A DNA stretch of 64,000 nt from a virus, in the IMG/VR virus record IMGVR_UViG_3300042731_006804, positions 1 to 64,000 of that record, one strand, 5' to 3'. This document shows positions 8,527-17,042 of this stretch, one piece after another. Both the position numbers and the translations under genes were made by a program. Positions within the stretch are counted from its first letter, which is position 1. Each line of letters begins with the position of its first letter. Below the pieces are notes generated by a model that saw only the letters and a list, made by a program, of their open reading frames with translations, was not told the DNA's origin and searched no databases.

Positions 8527-8706
8527 TTAACTTACATTATTCCTCCTACATCTACCAGGTTTAGGGTTTTTATTTCCAGAAATTTGTATTTGTTTTTTGC
8601 AAAAAATGCAAATCCAATAATCTACGCAATAGGGCTTATTAAAATCTCCAAAATAATATCGTTCTCCGTGACCACACCACTTCCAAATATGGGGTAATGC
8701 TTTCAT
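8527..8706 (-). CDS. small Cys-containing protein, 59 aa
   Basis: An open frame of 59 residues starting MKALPHIWKWCGHGE and containing CGH, C, and CIFCKK followed by a basic tail with one more Cys. The Cys pattern suggests a small zinc-binding protein. The ribosome-binding site is weak (GGAAAGGA about 15 bases upstream), but the frame fills the gap to the next gene exactly. Confidence 0.55.
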   Translation of the reverse strand: MKALPHIWKWCGHGERYYFGDFNKPYCVDYWICIFCKKQIQISGNKNPKPGRCRRNNVS

Positions 8707-8708
8707 AA

Positions 8709-8915
8709 TTATTTTTTATTTTTCCTTTCCAATTCTATAATCGCTAAATGTTCCATTACTGCATCATCACAAGATTCCCCATATATCTTAAACCAATTTT
8801 TTAATTGTCGATCTGTAGCTAATCCAGGTTTCCCATACCACGCATTAACCGCTCTACGATACCTATTAGATATAGTAACTGTATAACTAATGTTTATTTT
8901 AGTCTCAATGCCCAT
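8709..8915 (-). CDS. hypothetical protein, 68 aa
   Basis: A small basic protein (MGIETKINISYTVTI...), last but one of the leftward accessory block. It has a beta-strand N-terminus and a helical C-terminus. No family recognised. Confidence 0.6.
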   Translation of the reverse strand: MGIETKINISYTVTISNRYRRAVNAWYGKPGLATDRQLKNWFKIYGESCDDAVMEHLAIIELERKNKK

Positions 8916-8926
8916 TAATTAATCTC

Positions 8927-9271
8927 CTACTTGTAATTATCCATCAATAATTTGCGAGCATCTTTCACCGTCTCACATTTTTCTATTTGGTCAGCCAATT
9001 TGGCCCTGTCAGTAATTATTTGAACAAAATGATGTGGCCTAGATGCATACAAAGATTCAAGAGAAATTACTTCTTGCATCGTGTACAATCGAAGCACTTG
9101 GGCAATAGCAAAAGGATCATCTTGCGTAATAATTGTATAAGGAACTTGGACTTTGTATTGGTACATACTGGCTTTCGTTTTAGCGCGTTGAAACGCCAAA
9201 ACCCGCGCACTATTATCAACTTTGCCCTGTATTTCTTTGATTTTTTCTTCCAATGTCATTCTTTTCTTCAC
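8927..9271 (-). CDS. hypothetical protein, 114 aa
   Basis: A charged, mostly helical protein of up to 114 residues. The start is either GTG at 9271 or the in-frame ATG at 9259 (MTLEEKIKEIQGK); both have a purine-rich stretch upstream. It lies in the accessory block whose promoter is near 11430. No function assigned. Confidence 0.6.
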   Translation of the reverse strand: MKKRMTLEEKIKEIQGKVDNSARVLAFQRAKTKASMYQYKVQVPYTIITQDDPFAIAQVLRLYTMQEVISLESLYASRPHHFVQIITDRAKLADQIEKCETVKDARKLLMDNYK

Positions 9272-9291
9272 CTGATTCCCCCTTCTTCTTA

Positions 9292-9615
9292 CTACACCTC
9301 ACTCGTTAGCCAGGTGTCGAAATCTTTTTGATACATCGTTCTGTAATCTATTGGCACATTGTACTTAACCCCAAACACGTGCCATTTAGCTTGAATCCAA
9401 AGTATAAAGCCACACATCTTACCGCCTGGCCATTTCATACTATCTTCTTCTAGTTGTCTGCCAGGGTTCCCCTCATTCCCATGAGCCTTACAATAGAGTA
9501 AATACCTACTACTATATTCATTACCTATTGCTATTCTTTGCATTATTATTCTCTGCCTTTCGACTGTCATCACCCACCACGAAGTGACGGAAGAGTAGAG
9601 GTCAATGTCATTCAT
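9292..9615 (-). CDS. hypothetical protein; internal start gives the RIAI tag
   Basis: The first ATG at 9615 overlaps the stop of the upstream gene (ATGA), giving 107 residues. An internal Met at 9543 begins MQRIAIGNEYSS, which matches the N-terminal peptide found on many other proteins here, so the 83-residue form may be the real one. The product is rich in W, Y and G. No family recognised. Confidence 0.6.
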   Translation of the reverse strand: MNDIDLYSSVTSWWVMTVERQRIIMQRIAIGNEYSSRYLLYCKAHGNEGNPGRQLEEDSMKWPGGKMCGFILWIQAKWHVFGVKYNVPIDYRTMYQKDFDTWLTSEV

Positions 9616-10213
9616 GGATCATAGTCCGCGTATGCTTCTTCAGCTTAATTGGACCAATATAGCTGGGAGGCCCAGGCCTATATGAAATCTGCGTCCAACC
9701 CGAATCGTAATCACTGCCAGGCCAATCAGTGACTACTAGATTGTGGTTACTTTCCATCTCTACCTCGTACACGTCATCGTGCTTTTTGCACGTTCCTCCC
9801 GACCGTAGAATCTCTTCCACGGCTTTAGGATCAACCTGCTCGGCCCCCCATCTCCGATGGCGCTTCCATCGCGCCACAGTTTCTTCGGGGGCTTCAAGCC
9901 ATTTTCTGACCCAATCCGCCACTGTGTTGTTTTGGCGGACTGCCACAGATAACAGGTAGTCCCCCCACTCGTATAGTTCCCTCGGGTGTTTGGCGTATTC
10001 GCCTGCACCACAGACTATTCCATCCTCGTACAGAATAAGCCCTCCGAGGTTTTTACCTTCCGTCACTACATCTACCCATATGGACGCGATACCGCAACCT
10101 TCTATCCACATGGACGCATATCCATTGCAATTATGGTCTACGTCAAAAGTTAAAAATTTCCTTTTCCAATCCGGGATTCCTCCGAAGCCATATGGTTCCA
10201 TATTCATCTTCAT
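9608..10213 (-). CDS. hypothetical protein, 201 aa, in GC-richer block
   Basis: A 201-residue protein with many W, G and C residues (DVDHNCNGYASMWIEGCGIASIW). Base composition is visibly richer in GC than the phage core genes, suggesting a later arrival. AAAGGAGAG precedes the ATG. It has no recognised domain. Confidence 0.65.
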   Translation of the reverse strand: MKMNMEPYGFGGIPDWKRKFLTFDVDHNCNGYASMWIEGCGIASIWVDVVTEGKNLGGLILYEDGIVCGAGEYAKHPRELYEWGDYLLSVAVRQNNTVADWVRKWLEAPEETVARWKRHRRWGAEQVDPKAVEEILRSGGTCKKHDDVYEVEMESNHNLVVTDWPGSDYDSGWTQISYRPGPPSYIGPIKLKKHTRTMIHE

Positions 10214-10246
10214 CTCTCCTTTTTGTACGAGCTTTTGTACTCGATC

Positions 10247-10272
10247 CTACACACAAATAATTTTGTGTGTAG
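10247..10272 (-). promoter_or_regulatory. 11-bp perfect hairpin between accessory genes
   Basis: Arms CTACACACAAA and TTTGTGTGTAG are perfectly complementary around a 4-base loop. It sits between two genes of the same leftward operon, without a U-tract, so it may be an RNA-processing or stability hairpin or a protein-binding site. Confidence 0.5.
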
Positions 10273-10287
10273 TACCGAAAACAAAAA

Positions 10288-11043
10288 TTACTTTGTACGC
10301 ATTTCCGCTTCTGATTTCGCGAGATAATAAATATTTTTACGAATCCAGTTACGCCCAACTTCTACGCGTTCAGTTGAGCAATGATAAACTGTACGCCAGC
10401 CATATGCCCCTGGATGATTCACAATAGTTTTTCCAGAGGGAGTTGTGTGATAGCCTGAATTGCCAACTAATTTCGGTTTTTGATTTTCGCGCTTTTTCGA
10501 TCCTTCTACAACGACAACATAGACATGATTTGGAGCGCCAATTCGACGCTTAATTGCGCGGCTAACCCAGTCAATCAATTCGTCATTGGCATCTATCCCA
10601 GTAACGCTCTCCCACAACAATGCATGGATTTTTGTTTTTATACGCTCTTTTCGACGACAAGCAAGTTCTTTTTGACCGATACGTATTTCGCGTGAAAATT
10701 TTTCTTTTGCTTGAGCGTTACCAATTTTAATTCCAGCATAGTATTTTTCAGTTTTTTCTGTAATCAAGAGACCTATTTCTTTTTTTGCTTCGTGCAATTC
10801 CGCGCGCAATCGTGCAATTTCAGCGTTAAATTTCTCACCACCTTTTTGTAGTTCATCGATTGCGGCCGCAATACGCAACTCACCGTCGGCTTTTTGCTCA
10901 GACAATTGTTTTTCCATCAACTCGCAACGCTCTCTCCATTTATTAGCACGTGCTCGCTGCCTCTCAGCCCTAATGGCCAAATCTTCTTTTGATTTCGCTT
11001 CGAAATCTCCACACATTTCAACTACTTTGTCGTAAGGTGTCAT
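10288..11043 (-). CDS. coiled-coil protein, 251 aa, function unknown
   Basis: Residues about 15-140 form a long charged coiled coil (DLAIRAERQRARANKWRERCELME...). The C-terminal 90 residues are globular and beta-rich with aromatic residues (GAYGWRTVYHCSTERVEVGRNW). It resembles no recognised family. It is the second gene after the sigma-54-type promoter near 11430 and has higher GC than the core genes. Confidence 0.65.
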   Translation of the reverse strand: MTPYDKVVEMCGDFEAKSKEDLAIRAERQRARANKWRERCELMEKQLSEQKADGELRIAAAIDELQKGGEKFNAEIARLRAELHEAKKEIGLLITEKTEKYYAGIKIGNAQAKEKFSREIRIGQKELACRRKERIKTKIHALLWESVTGIDANDELIDWVSRAIKRRIGAPNHVYVVVVEGSKKRENQKPKLVGNSGYHTTPSGKTIVNHPGAYGWRTVYHCSTERVEVGRNWIRKNIYYLAKSEAEMRTK

Positions 11044-11140
11044 TTTTCGTTCCTTTCTTTTCCTATTATTTGTTATTTGTTATTTTCCCAATAATATCGT
11101 ACAAAACTAATGATTTAAAGTACTTAGAATCTATACACTG

Positions 11141-11377
11141 CTAAATAAAACAGCTAAGCAAAATGGGTTGATCTAACTTGTTCCAAACACCAGTATTGAG
11201 CCACATTTTCGATAAAGTGACCCATCGATCAATAGCAAACTGGGCGTGGATTATTTTATCAGTTGGCAACTGTTGCACCCTTTTAAAAGATTCCAAATGT
11301 CTTTTCCTAATATTTTTTGGAAAAAGATGGATAATAGGCAATACATCCGATAATATAGAGGCTTTCCATTCGTCCAT
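11141..11377 (-). CDS. first gene of the left sigma-54 block, 78 aa, unknown
   Basis: The start is ATG 11377 (MDEWKASILSD), chosen because AAGGAG lies 7 bases upstream and because the same leader precedes the gene at 48812. The longer frame from 11410 would start almost on the predicted transcription start. The product is helical with aromatic residues. Function unknown. Confidence 0.65.
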   Translation of the reverse strand: MDEWKASILSDVLPIIHLFPKNIRKRHLESFKRVQQLPTDKIIHAQFAIDRWVTLSKMWLNTGVWNKLDQPILLSCFI

Positions 11378-11424
11378 TTCCTTCTCCTTTTGTCGTGTTT
11401 CAGCGTTCATGCCTTTAAGTTAGT

Positions 11425-11438
11425 GCAAACGGTGTGCC
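11425..11438 (-). promoter_or_regulatory. sigma-54-type promoter, leftward
   Basis: On the minus strand the sequence TTGGCACACCGTTTGCA has the -24 GG (11437-11438) and -12 GC (11425-11426) exactly 10 bases apart and matches TGGCAC-N5-TTGCA in every conserved position. Transcription would start near 11413, just upstream of the first accessory gene. Confidence 0.75.
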
Positions 11439-11774
11439 AAATATTGAAATTTAATAAATTCAAATACTTACAAAATATAGGAATTAAAGGCTTTATGAAA
11501 ACTTTGCGTAGTTAAACCATATTCTTAAGGTTTTATCACTAAAAACTTAAGTAAAACAACCATTTAGTAAACTATGCATATTTTATAAATACCTATACCT
11601 TTTTGCATATATTCGATACTAATCTATGCAAAAAGGTAATACTCTATAAAAAAATTGCAAATATATAAAATCATTATCTTTATATAAAATTTTTAATTCA
11701 ATAAACTTTTATCTACGCAAATTTTACTTTAAACGAAAATCTTAAAACCTAAGCATATCAATACTTTTAATTTT
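11439..11774. other. gene-free divergent control region
   Basis: This very AT-rich region separates two divergent sigma-54-type promoters. It carries no credible gene. It holds the 14-bp inverted repeat at 11596-11638, several TATGCAAA/TTTGCATA-like half-sites, and near 11490-11508 a TTATGAAAA.TTTGCGTA element that recurs near 49053-49072 next to the third sigma-54-type promoter. Confidence 0.6.
11596..11638. promoter_or_regulatory. inverted repeat, candidate activator site
   Basis: Perfect 14-bp arms TACCTTTTTGCATA and TATGCAAAAAGGTA are separated by 15 bases. The centre lies about 160-190 bases upstream of each divergent sigma-54-type promoter, the usual distance for enhancer-binding activators. 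The protein that binds is unknown. Confidence 0.5.
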
Positions 11775-11790
11775 TGGCATACTATTCGCA
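11775..11790 (+). promoter_or_regulatory. sigma-54-like promoter, rightward
   Basis: TTGGCATACTATTCGCA has GG at 11776-11777 and GC at 11788-11789, exactly 10 bases apart. It differs from consensus at one position in each element. A start near 11801 leaves a short leader with AAGGAGG before the first rightward gene. Confidence 0.6.
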
Positions 11791-11816
11791 TAGGCTTAAG
11801 TAAGGAGGCAATGAAA

Positions 11817-12041
11817 ATGAATACAAAAGTATATTTAGTTTACAAAATAGTAAAAACAAAAAAAACAGATAACCGATTCCATAGAATAGCCTACTACTTC
11901 AACGTAGAAAACGCATACGCGCATGCCACGCAAAACCCGGAATATTTTGTAATGAGCATCTTTCCTACTATTTCCGAATTATCTTGCTTACATGATAAAT
12001 CCCAACAGGAAATACAAGAACTAATCAAAAAAGAAAGATAG
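11817..12041 (+). CDS. first gene of the rightward operon, 74 aa, unknown
   Basis: The start at 11817 (MNTKVYLVYKIVKTKK) is preferred over 11811 because it lies 8 bases from AAGGAGG. The protein is basic, with a mixed alpha/beta pattern. It opens the only rightward gene cluster in the window. No family recognised. Confidence 0.65.
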   Translation: MNTKVYLVYKIVKTKKTDNRFHRIAYYFNVENAYAHATQNPEYFVMSIFPTISELSCLHDKSQQEIQELIKKER

Positions 12042-12045
12042 TAAA

Positions 12046-12303
12046 ATGTCTAGAAGATCAATGAAAGATGTTTTATACGACGTATTACTGGCACCAGATA
12101 TAGAAAGATATAGGTATACAGTGGTCTATAAAGATCAAATGGTCTTATATAGTAACCGTAAACCAAAAAAAGGATCGTATCCCCATATAATAATTGACAA
12201 CCTAATTACCAACAGAAAATGGAGCAATGGTTGTTTTCATTCATGGGGACAATACAGAAAACAAATTCAACATCGAATCAAAACATTTTTCAAGGAGAAA
12301 TAG
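12046..12303 (+). CDS. hypothetical protein, 85 aa
   Basis: A basic protein (MSRRSMKDVLYDVLL...) rich in Y and K, four bases after the preceding gene. Its end includes the ribosome-binding site for the next gene (AAGGAGAAATAGACAAATG), a junction sequence repeated almost exactly at 12505-12525. No function assigned. Confidence 0.6.
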   Translation: MSRRSMKDVLYDVLLAPDIERYRYTVVYKDQMVLYSNRKPKKGSYPHIIIDNLITNRKWSNGCFHSWGQYRKQIQHRIKTFFKEK

Positions 12304-12307
12304 ACAA

Positions 12308-12526
12308 ATGTTAAGACAAAAAACATTCTACGTAAATAATCAAAAAATCACAATAAAAAGCAGGCCAAAATCATATATGTGTAATCCAAATGGTTTTTAC
12401 GTTTGGATTAATAATATAAAATACTGGTCACCTTATCTAGAGCGAGAAAAAGCAGAAGATCATTGTTACGTTCGATGGGTAAAACAAAATGTAGAACAAA
12501 TAATCAAAGGAGAAATAGACAAATGA
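12308..12526 (+). CDS. hypothetical protein, 72 aa
   Basis: The start at 12308 (MLRQKTFYVNNQKITIK) has AAGGAG at a good distance; the longer frame from 12227 would overlap the previous gene. The protein is basic and aromatic-rich. Its stop overlaps the next start (ATGA). Confidence 0.65.
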   Translation: MLRQKTFYVNNQKITIKSRPKSYMCNPNGFYVWINNIKYWSPYLEREKAEDHCYVRWVKQNVEQIIKGEIDK

Positions 12527-12870
12527 CTAAACTAAACGATTTAGAAGAAACAATAAAAGGAGCCAGAATTCTTTTTTTGGCCGGGGAATATGTGGAATGC
12601 ATTGATGAAATCATTCGTGCATATAGACTAAGTGATAGCTGCTTACATGGACATTGGGGGACACCCCCTTGTCGAGACAAAAAAGACAAAGCAGGAAAAC
12701 AACAATTCTACGACTTTACCTATATCTATTCATTATGCGACGAAATATCAGACATTAAATTATGTCTAAAAAACACCCTAAAAAATGGGGAGCAAAGACC
12801 TTTTGTGGATTTTTATATGCAAGGCGAAGAAGACGAATACTATTTTCCAAATTATAAGGAGAAATTATGA
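12523..12870 (+). CDS. hypothetical protein, 115 aa
   Basis: The start at 12523 follows AAGGAG and overlaps the previous stop. The N-terminal half is helical (LEETIKGARILFLAGEYVECIDEIIRAYRL), like a short TPR-type helical pair. His/Cys residues follow (CLHGHWGTPPC). No family recognised. Confidence 0.65.
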   Translation: MTKLNDLEETIKGARILFLAGEYVECIDEIIRAYRLSDSCLHGHWGTPPCRDKKDKAGKQQFYDFTYIYSLCDEISDIKLCLKNTLKNGEQRPFVDFYMQGEEDEYYFPNYKEKL

Positions 12871-13106
12871 AAAAAATAAATAAATGCCAATTCTGCCAAA
12901 GTAATCCAGTATTACATTATCAAATAATCAATCCAGCATGCACAAATATATTCGTAATGTGCCCATCATGCCTAATGCGTGGACCAGCTATTACAATTAA
13001 AGAATATTTCCAATACACAAATTATTCAGAAATATTTATTAATCACAAAGAAGATGTAAATCGTACTATATTTTTTTGGAATAGTATGAGCTATGAAACT
13101 GAATAA
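12867..13106 (+). CDS. small zinc-ribbon protein, Lar-like
   Basis: A 79-residue protein with CQFCQ near the start, CPSC with MRGPAI in the middle and FFWN near the end. This order (CxxC, CP.C...G, WN) resembles the Lar restriction-alleviation family of small zinc proteins, which in known phages lowers type I restriction. The match is by pattern only. It overlaps the previous stop by four bases. Confidence 0.5.
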   Translation: MKKINKCQFCQSNPVLHYQIINPACTNIFVMCPSCLMRGPAITIKEYFQYTNYSEIFINHKEDVNRTIFFWNSMSYETE

Positions 13107-13326
13107 CTGTAAAACCCACAACAAATCCCCATTTTCATACCTATGGGCAAATCACAAAGATTTAACATGCAAATGGGTAATTCGGTGCCCCGCATGTATG
13201 GGGTTAAACGAATTTGAATCAAATAGTACCATTTTCAAAGTTATCTATTCAGAAGAAATAGATAAAATGAGAAAGGAAACCGAAGAAAAGTGGAATGCGA
13301 ACAATCCAAAAGAAAGGATCGAATAA
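13093..13326 (+). CDS. small zinc-ribbon protein, second Lar-like copy
   Basis: A 77-residue protein with C..H, WVIRCPAC and EEKWNANN, the same order of features as the gene just upstream, so the two are probably diverged duplicates. It overlaps the previous gene by 14 bases and the next start by one (TAATG). Function inferred by pattern only. Confidence 0.5.
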   Translation: MKLNNCKTHNKSPFSYLWANHKDLTCKWVIRCPACMGLNEFESNSTIFKVIYSEEIDKMRKETEEKWNANNPKERIE

Positions 13327-13574
13327 TGGATTTCAATCAAATTAAACCATTGGATGATGTTGATGCAGTAGAAATTGATGATGCTCAAAAGTGTTGTTAT
13401 ATCTTCATCAGAGACAATGTAGGATCATCTACTGTTGTGCTTTTAAAGGTTTCACATAATGGAAATATTAAAGCAGTCAATTCTTCACATTTACCAGTGG
13501 TAGACTGGATACCTTTTGCAAAAGGATATGAAAGGGCTTTGCAATACGAAAAAATGGTTCGCTTTCTAAAGTAA
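13326..13574 (+). CDS. hypothetical protein, 82 aa
   Basis: The start at 13326 (MDFNQIKPLDDVDAVEI) is supported by AAAGGA upstream and by the TAATG overlap; the longer frame is not needed. The predicted fold is small and beta-rich (CCYIFIRDNVGSSTVVLLKV). Function unknown. Confidence 0.65.
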   Translation: MDFNQIKPLDDVDAVEIDDAQKCCYIFIRDNVGSSTVVLLKVSHNGNIKAVNSSHLPVVDWIPFAKGYERALQYEKMVRFLK

Positions 13575-13611
13575 AGCAATAAAGACAACCCAAAAAGAAA
13601 GGAAAAATAAA

Positions 13612-13911
13612 ATGACAAAAATCGAAAAAGCACGAAAACTCATGAAAGATTTAGAAGAAGGAATCTATCTGTCAAATGAAGATTTACTATATCTATTTTG
13701 TCTCCATACATTATACTTAGGTATCGGATATAGACTCCCACATACATTCATTTCTTCATTTTACCACGAAAATAGTTTAATGGAGATTAAAAGCCAAATT
13801 GACGATCAAAATAGCGTTAAAGAACTATATAACCAATTCAATACTGAAGCCGCTGTACTACAATTCATTTTGCTGTATGAGATAGGAAACACTACACATC
13901 TGATCAATTAA
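13612..13911 (+). CDS. hypothetical protein, 99 aa, end of rightward operon
   Basis: A helical 99-residue protein (MTKIEKARKLMKDLEEGIYLSNEDLLYL) with AAAGGA before its ATG. Its stop overlaps the stop of the convergent leftward gene, and no terminator hairpin is seen between them. Confidence 0.65.
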   Translation: MTKIEKARKLMKDLEEGIYLSNEDLLYLFCLHTLYLGIGYRLPHTFISSFYHENSLMEIKSQIDDQNSVKELYNQFNTEAAVLQFILLYEIGNTTHLIN

Positions 13912-14108
13912 CGCTTAATGACATAACGCTCCTTCCCCCTTATAACTTTCGATAAATCAACAGGAAGTACTACTTTAATAGGCTCGCCACACCAATAACA
14001 TTTAGAAGTGCATATATCCCCGTTCCAAATAATCCTACCCTTTACATGTAATTTAAAACCGTCATCAGTTCTTTGAATTATTTGATTACGGCAATTAGGG
14101 CACTTCAT
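13908..14108 (-). CDS. small zinc-finger protein, 66 aa
   Basis: Two CxxC pairs (MKCPNCRN and KCYWCGEP) indicate a zinc ribbon. A basic tail (VIRGKERYVIKR) may bind nucleic acid. It overlaps the end of the MuF gene by 14 bases, so it is co-translated with the head genes, and it meets the rightward operon tail to tail. Confidence 0.65.
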   Translation of the reverse strand: MKCPNCRNQIIQRTDDGFKLHVKGRIIWNGDICTSKCYWCGEPIKVVLPVDLSKVIRGKERYVIKR

Positions 14109-16479
14109 TTATATTGCCTTTAGTCCATTGTAATCTTCTAGTTACTACAAATCTATTAATACCTTTATTCTTTTTTCGTGCTTCTTTCTTAGATTCTTTT
14201 ACTGTATCAGGAATTACCAATTCTTTAACCGGTATAACGTTTTCACCAAATTGATAATCTTCTATGTCTCCATAGATACCTTTATTATCTTTTTGCTTCT
14301 TACGTTTTTTTAATTCTTCTTTGCCTATATTAAAGATTTCCTTATACCGTATAGTTCCTCCACTACCAGGTTTCTTCACTTCTGTACCATAAAAATAATT
14401 CAATCCTAATCCTGGACCAGGGGATAAATCATAATTAGATTTATAGATATTGCTTTTTAAATCATCCCATAATCTATATAATCTTTTATCAAATTTTTTC
14501 TTATTAGCTTCTGTTAAACTATTCAAAAAAGTTTTATCCCAAAAAGATTTTACTTTACTATTAAAGTACTTAAAATCAGGAGAATTTCCTACTATTCTTT
14601 CAAATATATGATGTTGATTTGTATCTTTAAAATTACGAATAAATCTTTCCAATTCCCCAGCACCTTCATTCCAAAATGCATCAAATTCGGCAGATTGATT
14701 ATAATATTCTTTACTATGCTCAGTTACTATGTTATGAACTTTACCATATCCAGCATTAAGATAATGAGATATTTCGTGAATAATAACTTTACTAGTTATT
14801 CTAGTGTCTAAATAAGTAGTATCATATGGATTCCTTAAATTAGTTAACACTAATACATCTTTCCCATCATTAGTTTTACCAATACCATTGCCTCTAAAAA
14901 CTCCTTTAGGAGTAATCAATATATGTAAATGTGATAAATTTTTATCATTTGTAAATTGATTTGCCTGTATATAAACATTTCCATTTGAATCAAATTGCAA
15001 ATTATCTTTATTATCCTTTACCCAACTAATTAATTCATCATAAAAATTACTAGCTTTATTTCTCATTGATAAATTAGGATCTTTATAAGGTATAGTATGC
15101 TCAGCATTTGCCCATTTACCACCTTTAGGTCCTATGAATAAGGCTTTATTTATTTCCTCTCTGTCTATGCCTACCCCACACCATCTTTTAAAAGCTTCGA
15201 CATCCATAGAACTACAATCATAAATAAAATCATCCGGATTATCGTAATTCATTCTATAGACATTTAATGCATGTTCTTCATTCCTAAAACCAAGCATACA
15301 TTTTTGTTCATCATATAATTCATTATCAGGATTCTTTTGATCAATTATATAAACTACAGGTGAATCTTTAAATGGTCCAACAAATACATCTAACTCTTCT
15401 TCATCCATAGAAGTGGTTCGTTTTACAAAACCATAAGATGCGCCGTACATAATGGTTTCCCCTATTGAACCATCTCCATTAATCCATTTACGCTTATCCC
15501 CTTTTGGAGTTTCGATAGCAATAGGAATTCCTTGAAAAACTATATTAGCCTTAGCCTTTAAGGATTTATAAAAAAGATTTTCTTCAATTAAAGCCTTTTC
15601 TAATTCTTCAGGCTCTTGATAGATTTCCCCCAATTTACCTCCTGGTACTAAATCACCTTCTTCATTAAATCCCCATCCCTTTGGAACACTAATCATGCTG
15701 CATACACAATTAGGATGAATTGGACCAACTACAACTTGCCAATCATTTTGTTTACGTCCTACATTACTCCCATGTTCTTCTAATGTAGATAATTTAAATA
15801 TCCTAGGCTGCCCATCTGGACCAATATGTAAACGAATACAATGTTTACATGCCCCTGGATTAGGTATACGCGCAACATAAACATCTTCTCCATACTTTTT
15901 TCTAAGGTAATCTGCTTGCCCTTGCTGTGTTGAATACATTATCTCAGTTACAGCAATTCGTTTCATATCCCTAGCCCAATCCCCAGTAGACCAACCTAAA
16001 TCACTTCTAAGCTTTTCGATACTCTCTCTTCTTGCAGCATTTAAAGCAGTAAGATTTTTTATCTTATCCTCATACGCAATTCGAAATCTTTGATCTGCTT
16101 CTATCAAAGTTCTTCCCGTATCTTTTTCAATTACATTTCCTAATCCCATACAATATTGTCCCGCATTTACTTGCGCCATACGAACAGCTCTTTGTTGCAT
16201 TTGCGTTAACGGTTGTGGATTTTTTTGAATATAATCTTCAAATCTATTATATGACATCTGTGAAGCTTGAGGACTATTTAATTTACCAAGCACTTGTCCG
16301 TATTCATATATTTTCTTAATAAGGTCCTTTGACTCTTTATTCAATAACCCTTTATCTCGTAATTCATCAATCACTTCATCAGGTAACGCGTCATGACCAA
16401 TTGTATTAGCTATAAATGCATTATGATGTAATTCAATTATATCTTGGATTTCTAATATTTGATCAGGAGTTAACGGCAT
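14095..16479 (-). CDS. MuF polyvalent protein: MuF head domain, pyrophosphatase-like and metallopeptidase domains
   Basis: A 794-residue protein. Residues about 1-280 are a MuF-type head-morphogenesis domain (WARDMKRIAVTEIM, then CKHCIRLHIGPDGQ and HPNCVCSM). Residues about 310-440 match the inorganic-pyrophosphatase-like domain of phage polyvalent proteins (IAIETPKGDKRKW, MYGASYGFVK, ELDVFVGP). An FIGPKGGKWA module follows near 446. The C-terminal part holds a zinc metallopeptidase signature HEISHYL (about 568). Such proteins are thought to be packaged and injected with the DNA. LEKA and INKA sites could let the prohead protease separate the domains. Confidence 0.8.
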   Translation of the reverse strand: MPLTPDQILEIQDIIELHHNAFIANTIGHDALPDEVIDELRDKGLLNKESKDLIKKIYEYGQVLGKLNSPQASQMSYNRFEDYIQKNPQPLTQMQQRAVRMAQVNAGQYCMGLGNVIEKDTGRTLIEADQRFRIAYEDKIKNLTALNAARRESIEKLRSDLGWSTGDWARDMKRIAVTEIMYSTQQGQADYLRKKYGEDVYVARIPNPGACKHCIRLHIGPDGQPRIFKLSTLEEHGSNVGRKQNDWQVVVGPIHPNCVCSMISVPKGWGFNEEGDLVPGGKLGEIYQEPEELEKALIEENLFYKSLKAKANIVFQGIPIAIETPKGDKRKWINGDGSIGETIMYGASYGFVKRTTSMDEEELDVFVGPFKDSPVVYIIDQKNPDNELYDEQKCMLGFRNEEHALNVYRMNYDNPDDFIYDCSSMDVEAFKRWCGVGIDREEINKALFIGPKGGKWANAEHTIPYKDPNLSMRNKASNFYDELISWVKDNKDNLQFDSNGNVYIQANQFTNDKNLSHLHILITPKGVFRGNGIGKTNDGKDVLVLTNLRNPYDTTYLDTRITSKVIIHEISHYLNAGYGKVHNIVTEHSKEYYNQSAEFDAFWNEGAGELERFIRNFKDTNQHHIFERIVGNSPDFKYFNSKVKSFWDKTFLNSLTEANKKKFDKRLYRLWDDLKSNIYKSNYDLSPGPGLGLNYFYGTEVKKPGSGGTIRYKEIFNIGKEELKKRKKQKDNKGIYGDIEDYQFGENVIPVKELVIPDTVKESKKEARKKNKGINRFVVTRRLQWTKGNINEVP

Positions 16480-16484
16480 AATAA

Positions 16485-17042
16485 TTATCCCTTTAAAATA
16501 ACTTGTTTATCAAAATGTTTAAACCGATGGGTATCTGTCCACATTCGTAAAACGCCAAGTCTTAGAAATTTTATAATAGTATCTTGTTTAGGATCAGTAA
16601 ATAACCCTTTCCGTAATTTCGGTCTAGGTTTTCTAATTATATGAGTTGAATACTTTTGCCTTGAATATTGCTGATTAAATGGATATTCATTGTAATAAGT
16701 ATTTACTTGAACTAATCCAGCATAATCAGGAATTTCACTTAAAACCTTATCCGTATCTAAAATATCTGGAACGGCAAACCATAGGTGTTTAACAAATCTA
16801 GCATAATGATTATGCCATTTCTCTTTATCTATTTTCAAATCAGCCATAGTTACCTTAATCTCTACTTCATGAAATATCCCAGTTTTAGATAGACATAATA
16901 AATCAGGTTCATGATTAAGCCCTAAGCCCCAACCGACATTTGGAACAACTGAATACCTTCCAAAGTCAAAAAGATTACTTTTCCTAGTTAATGCATATTG
17001 CATTCGAGATTCCGTCCATCGTTGTATAGGAATTCTATTCAT
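16485..17042 (-). CDS. PD-(D/E)XK nuclease, MmcB-like
   Basis: The segment EPDLLCLSKTGIFHEVEIKV (about 45-64) followed by a lysine-rich helix has the E..D...E.EIK order of MmcB-type restriction-fold nucleases. The protein starts MNRIPIQ, the shared N-terminal peptide, which supports ATG 17042 although no ribosome-binding site is visible; it overlaps the upstream stop. It probably acts on phage or host DNA during recombination or repair. Confidence 0.7.
   Translation of the reverse strand: MNRIPIQRWTESRMQYALTRKSNLFDFGRYSVVPNVGWGLGLNHEPDLLCLSKTGIFHEVEIKVTMADLKIDKEKWHNHYARFVKHLWFAVPDILDTDKVLSEIPDYAGLVQVNTYYNEYPFNQQYSRQKYSTHIIRKPRPKLRKGLFTDPKQDTIIKFLRLGVLRMWTDTHRFKHFDKQVILKG

Noticed and set aside
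8479-8697. Rightward frame of 72 residues
   Set aside because: It is antisense to a leftward 59-residue frame that joins its neighbours, and it has no ribosome-binding site.
14095-16479. KRIAV in MuF as another copy of the shared peptide
   Set aside because: R-I-A at this place belongs to the conserved MuF fold motif (RIA.TE), so it was not counted.
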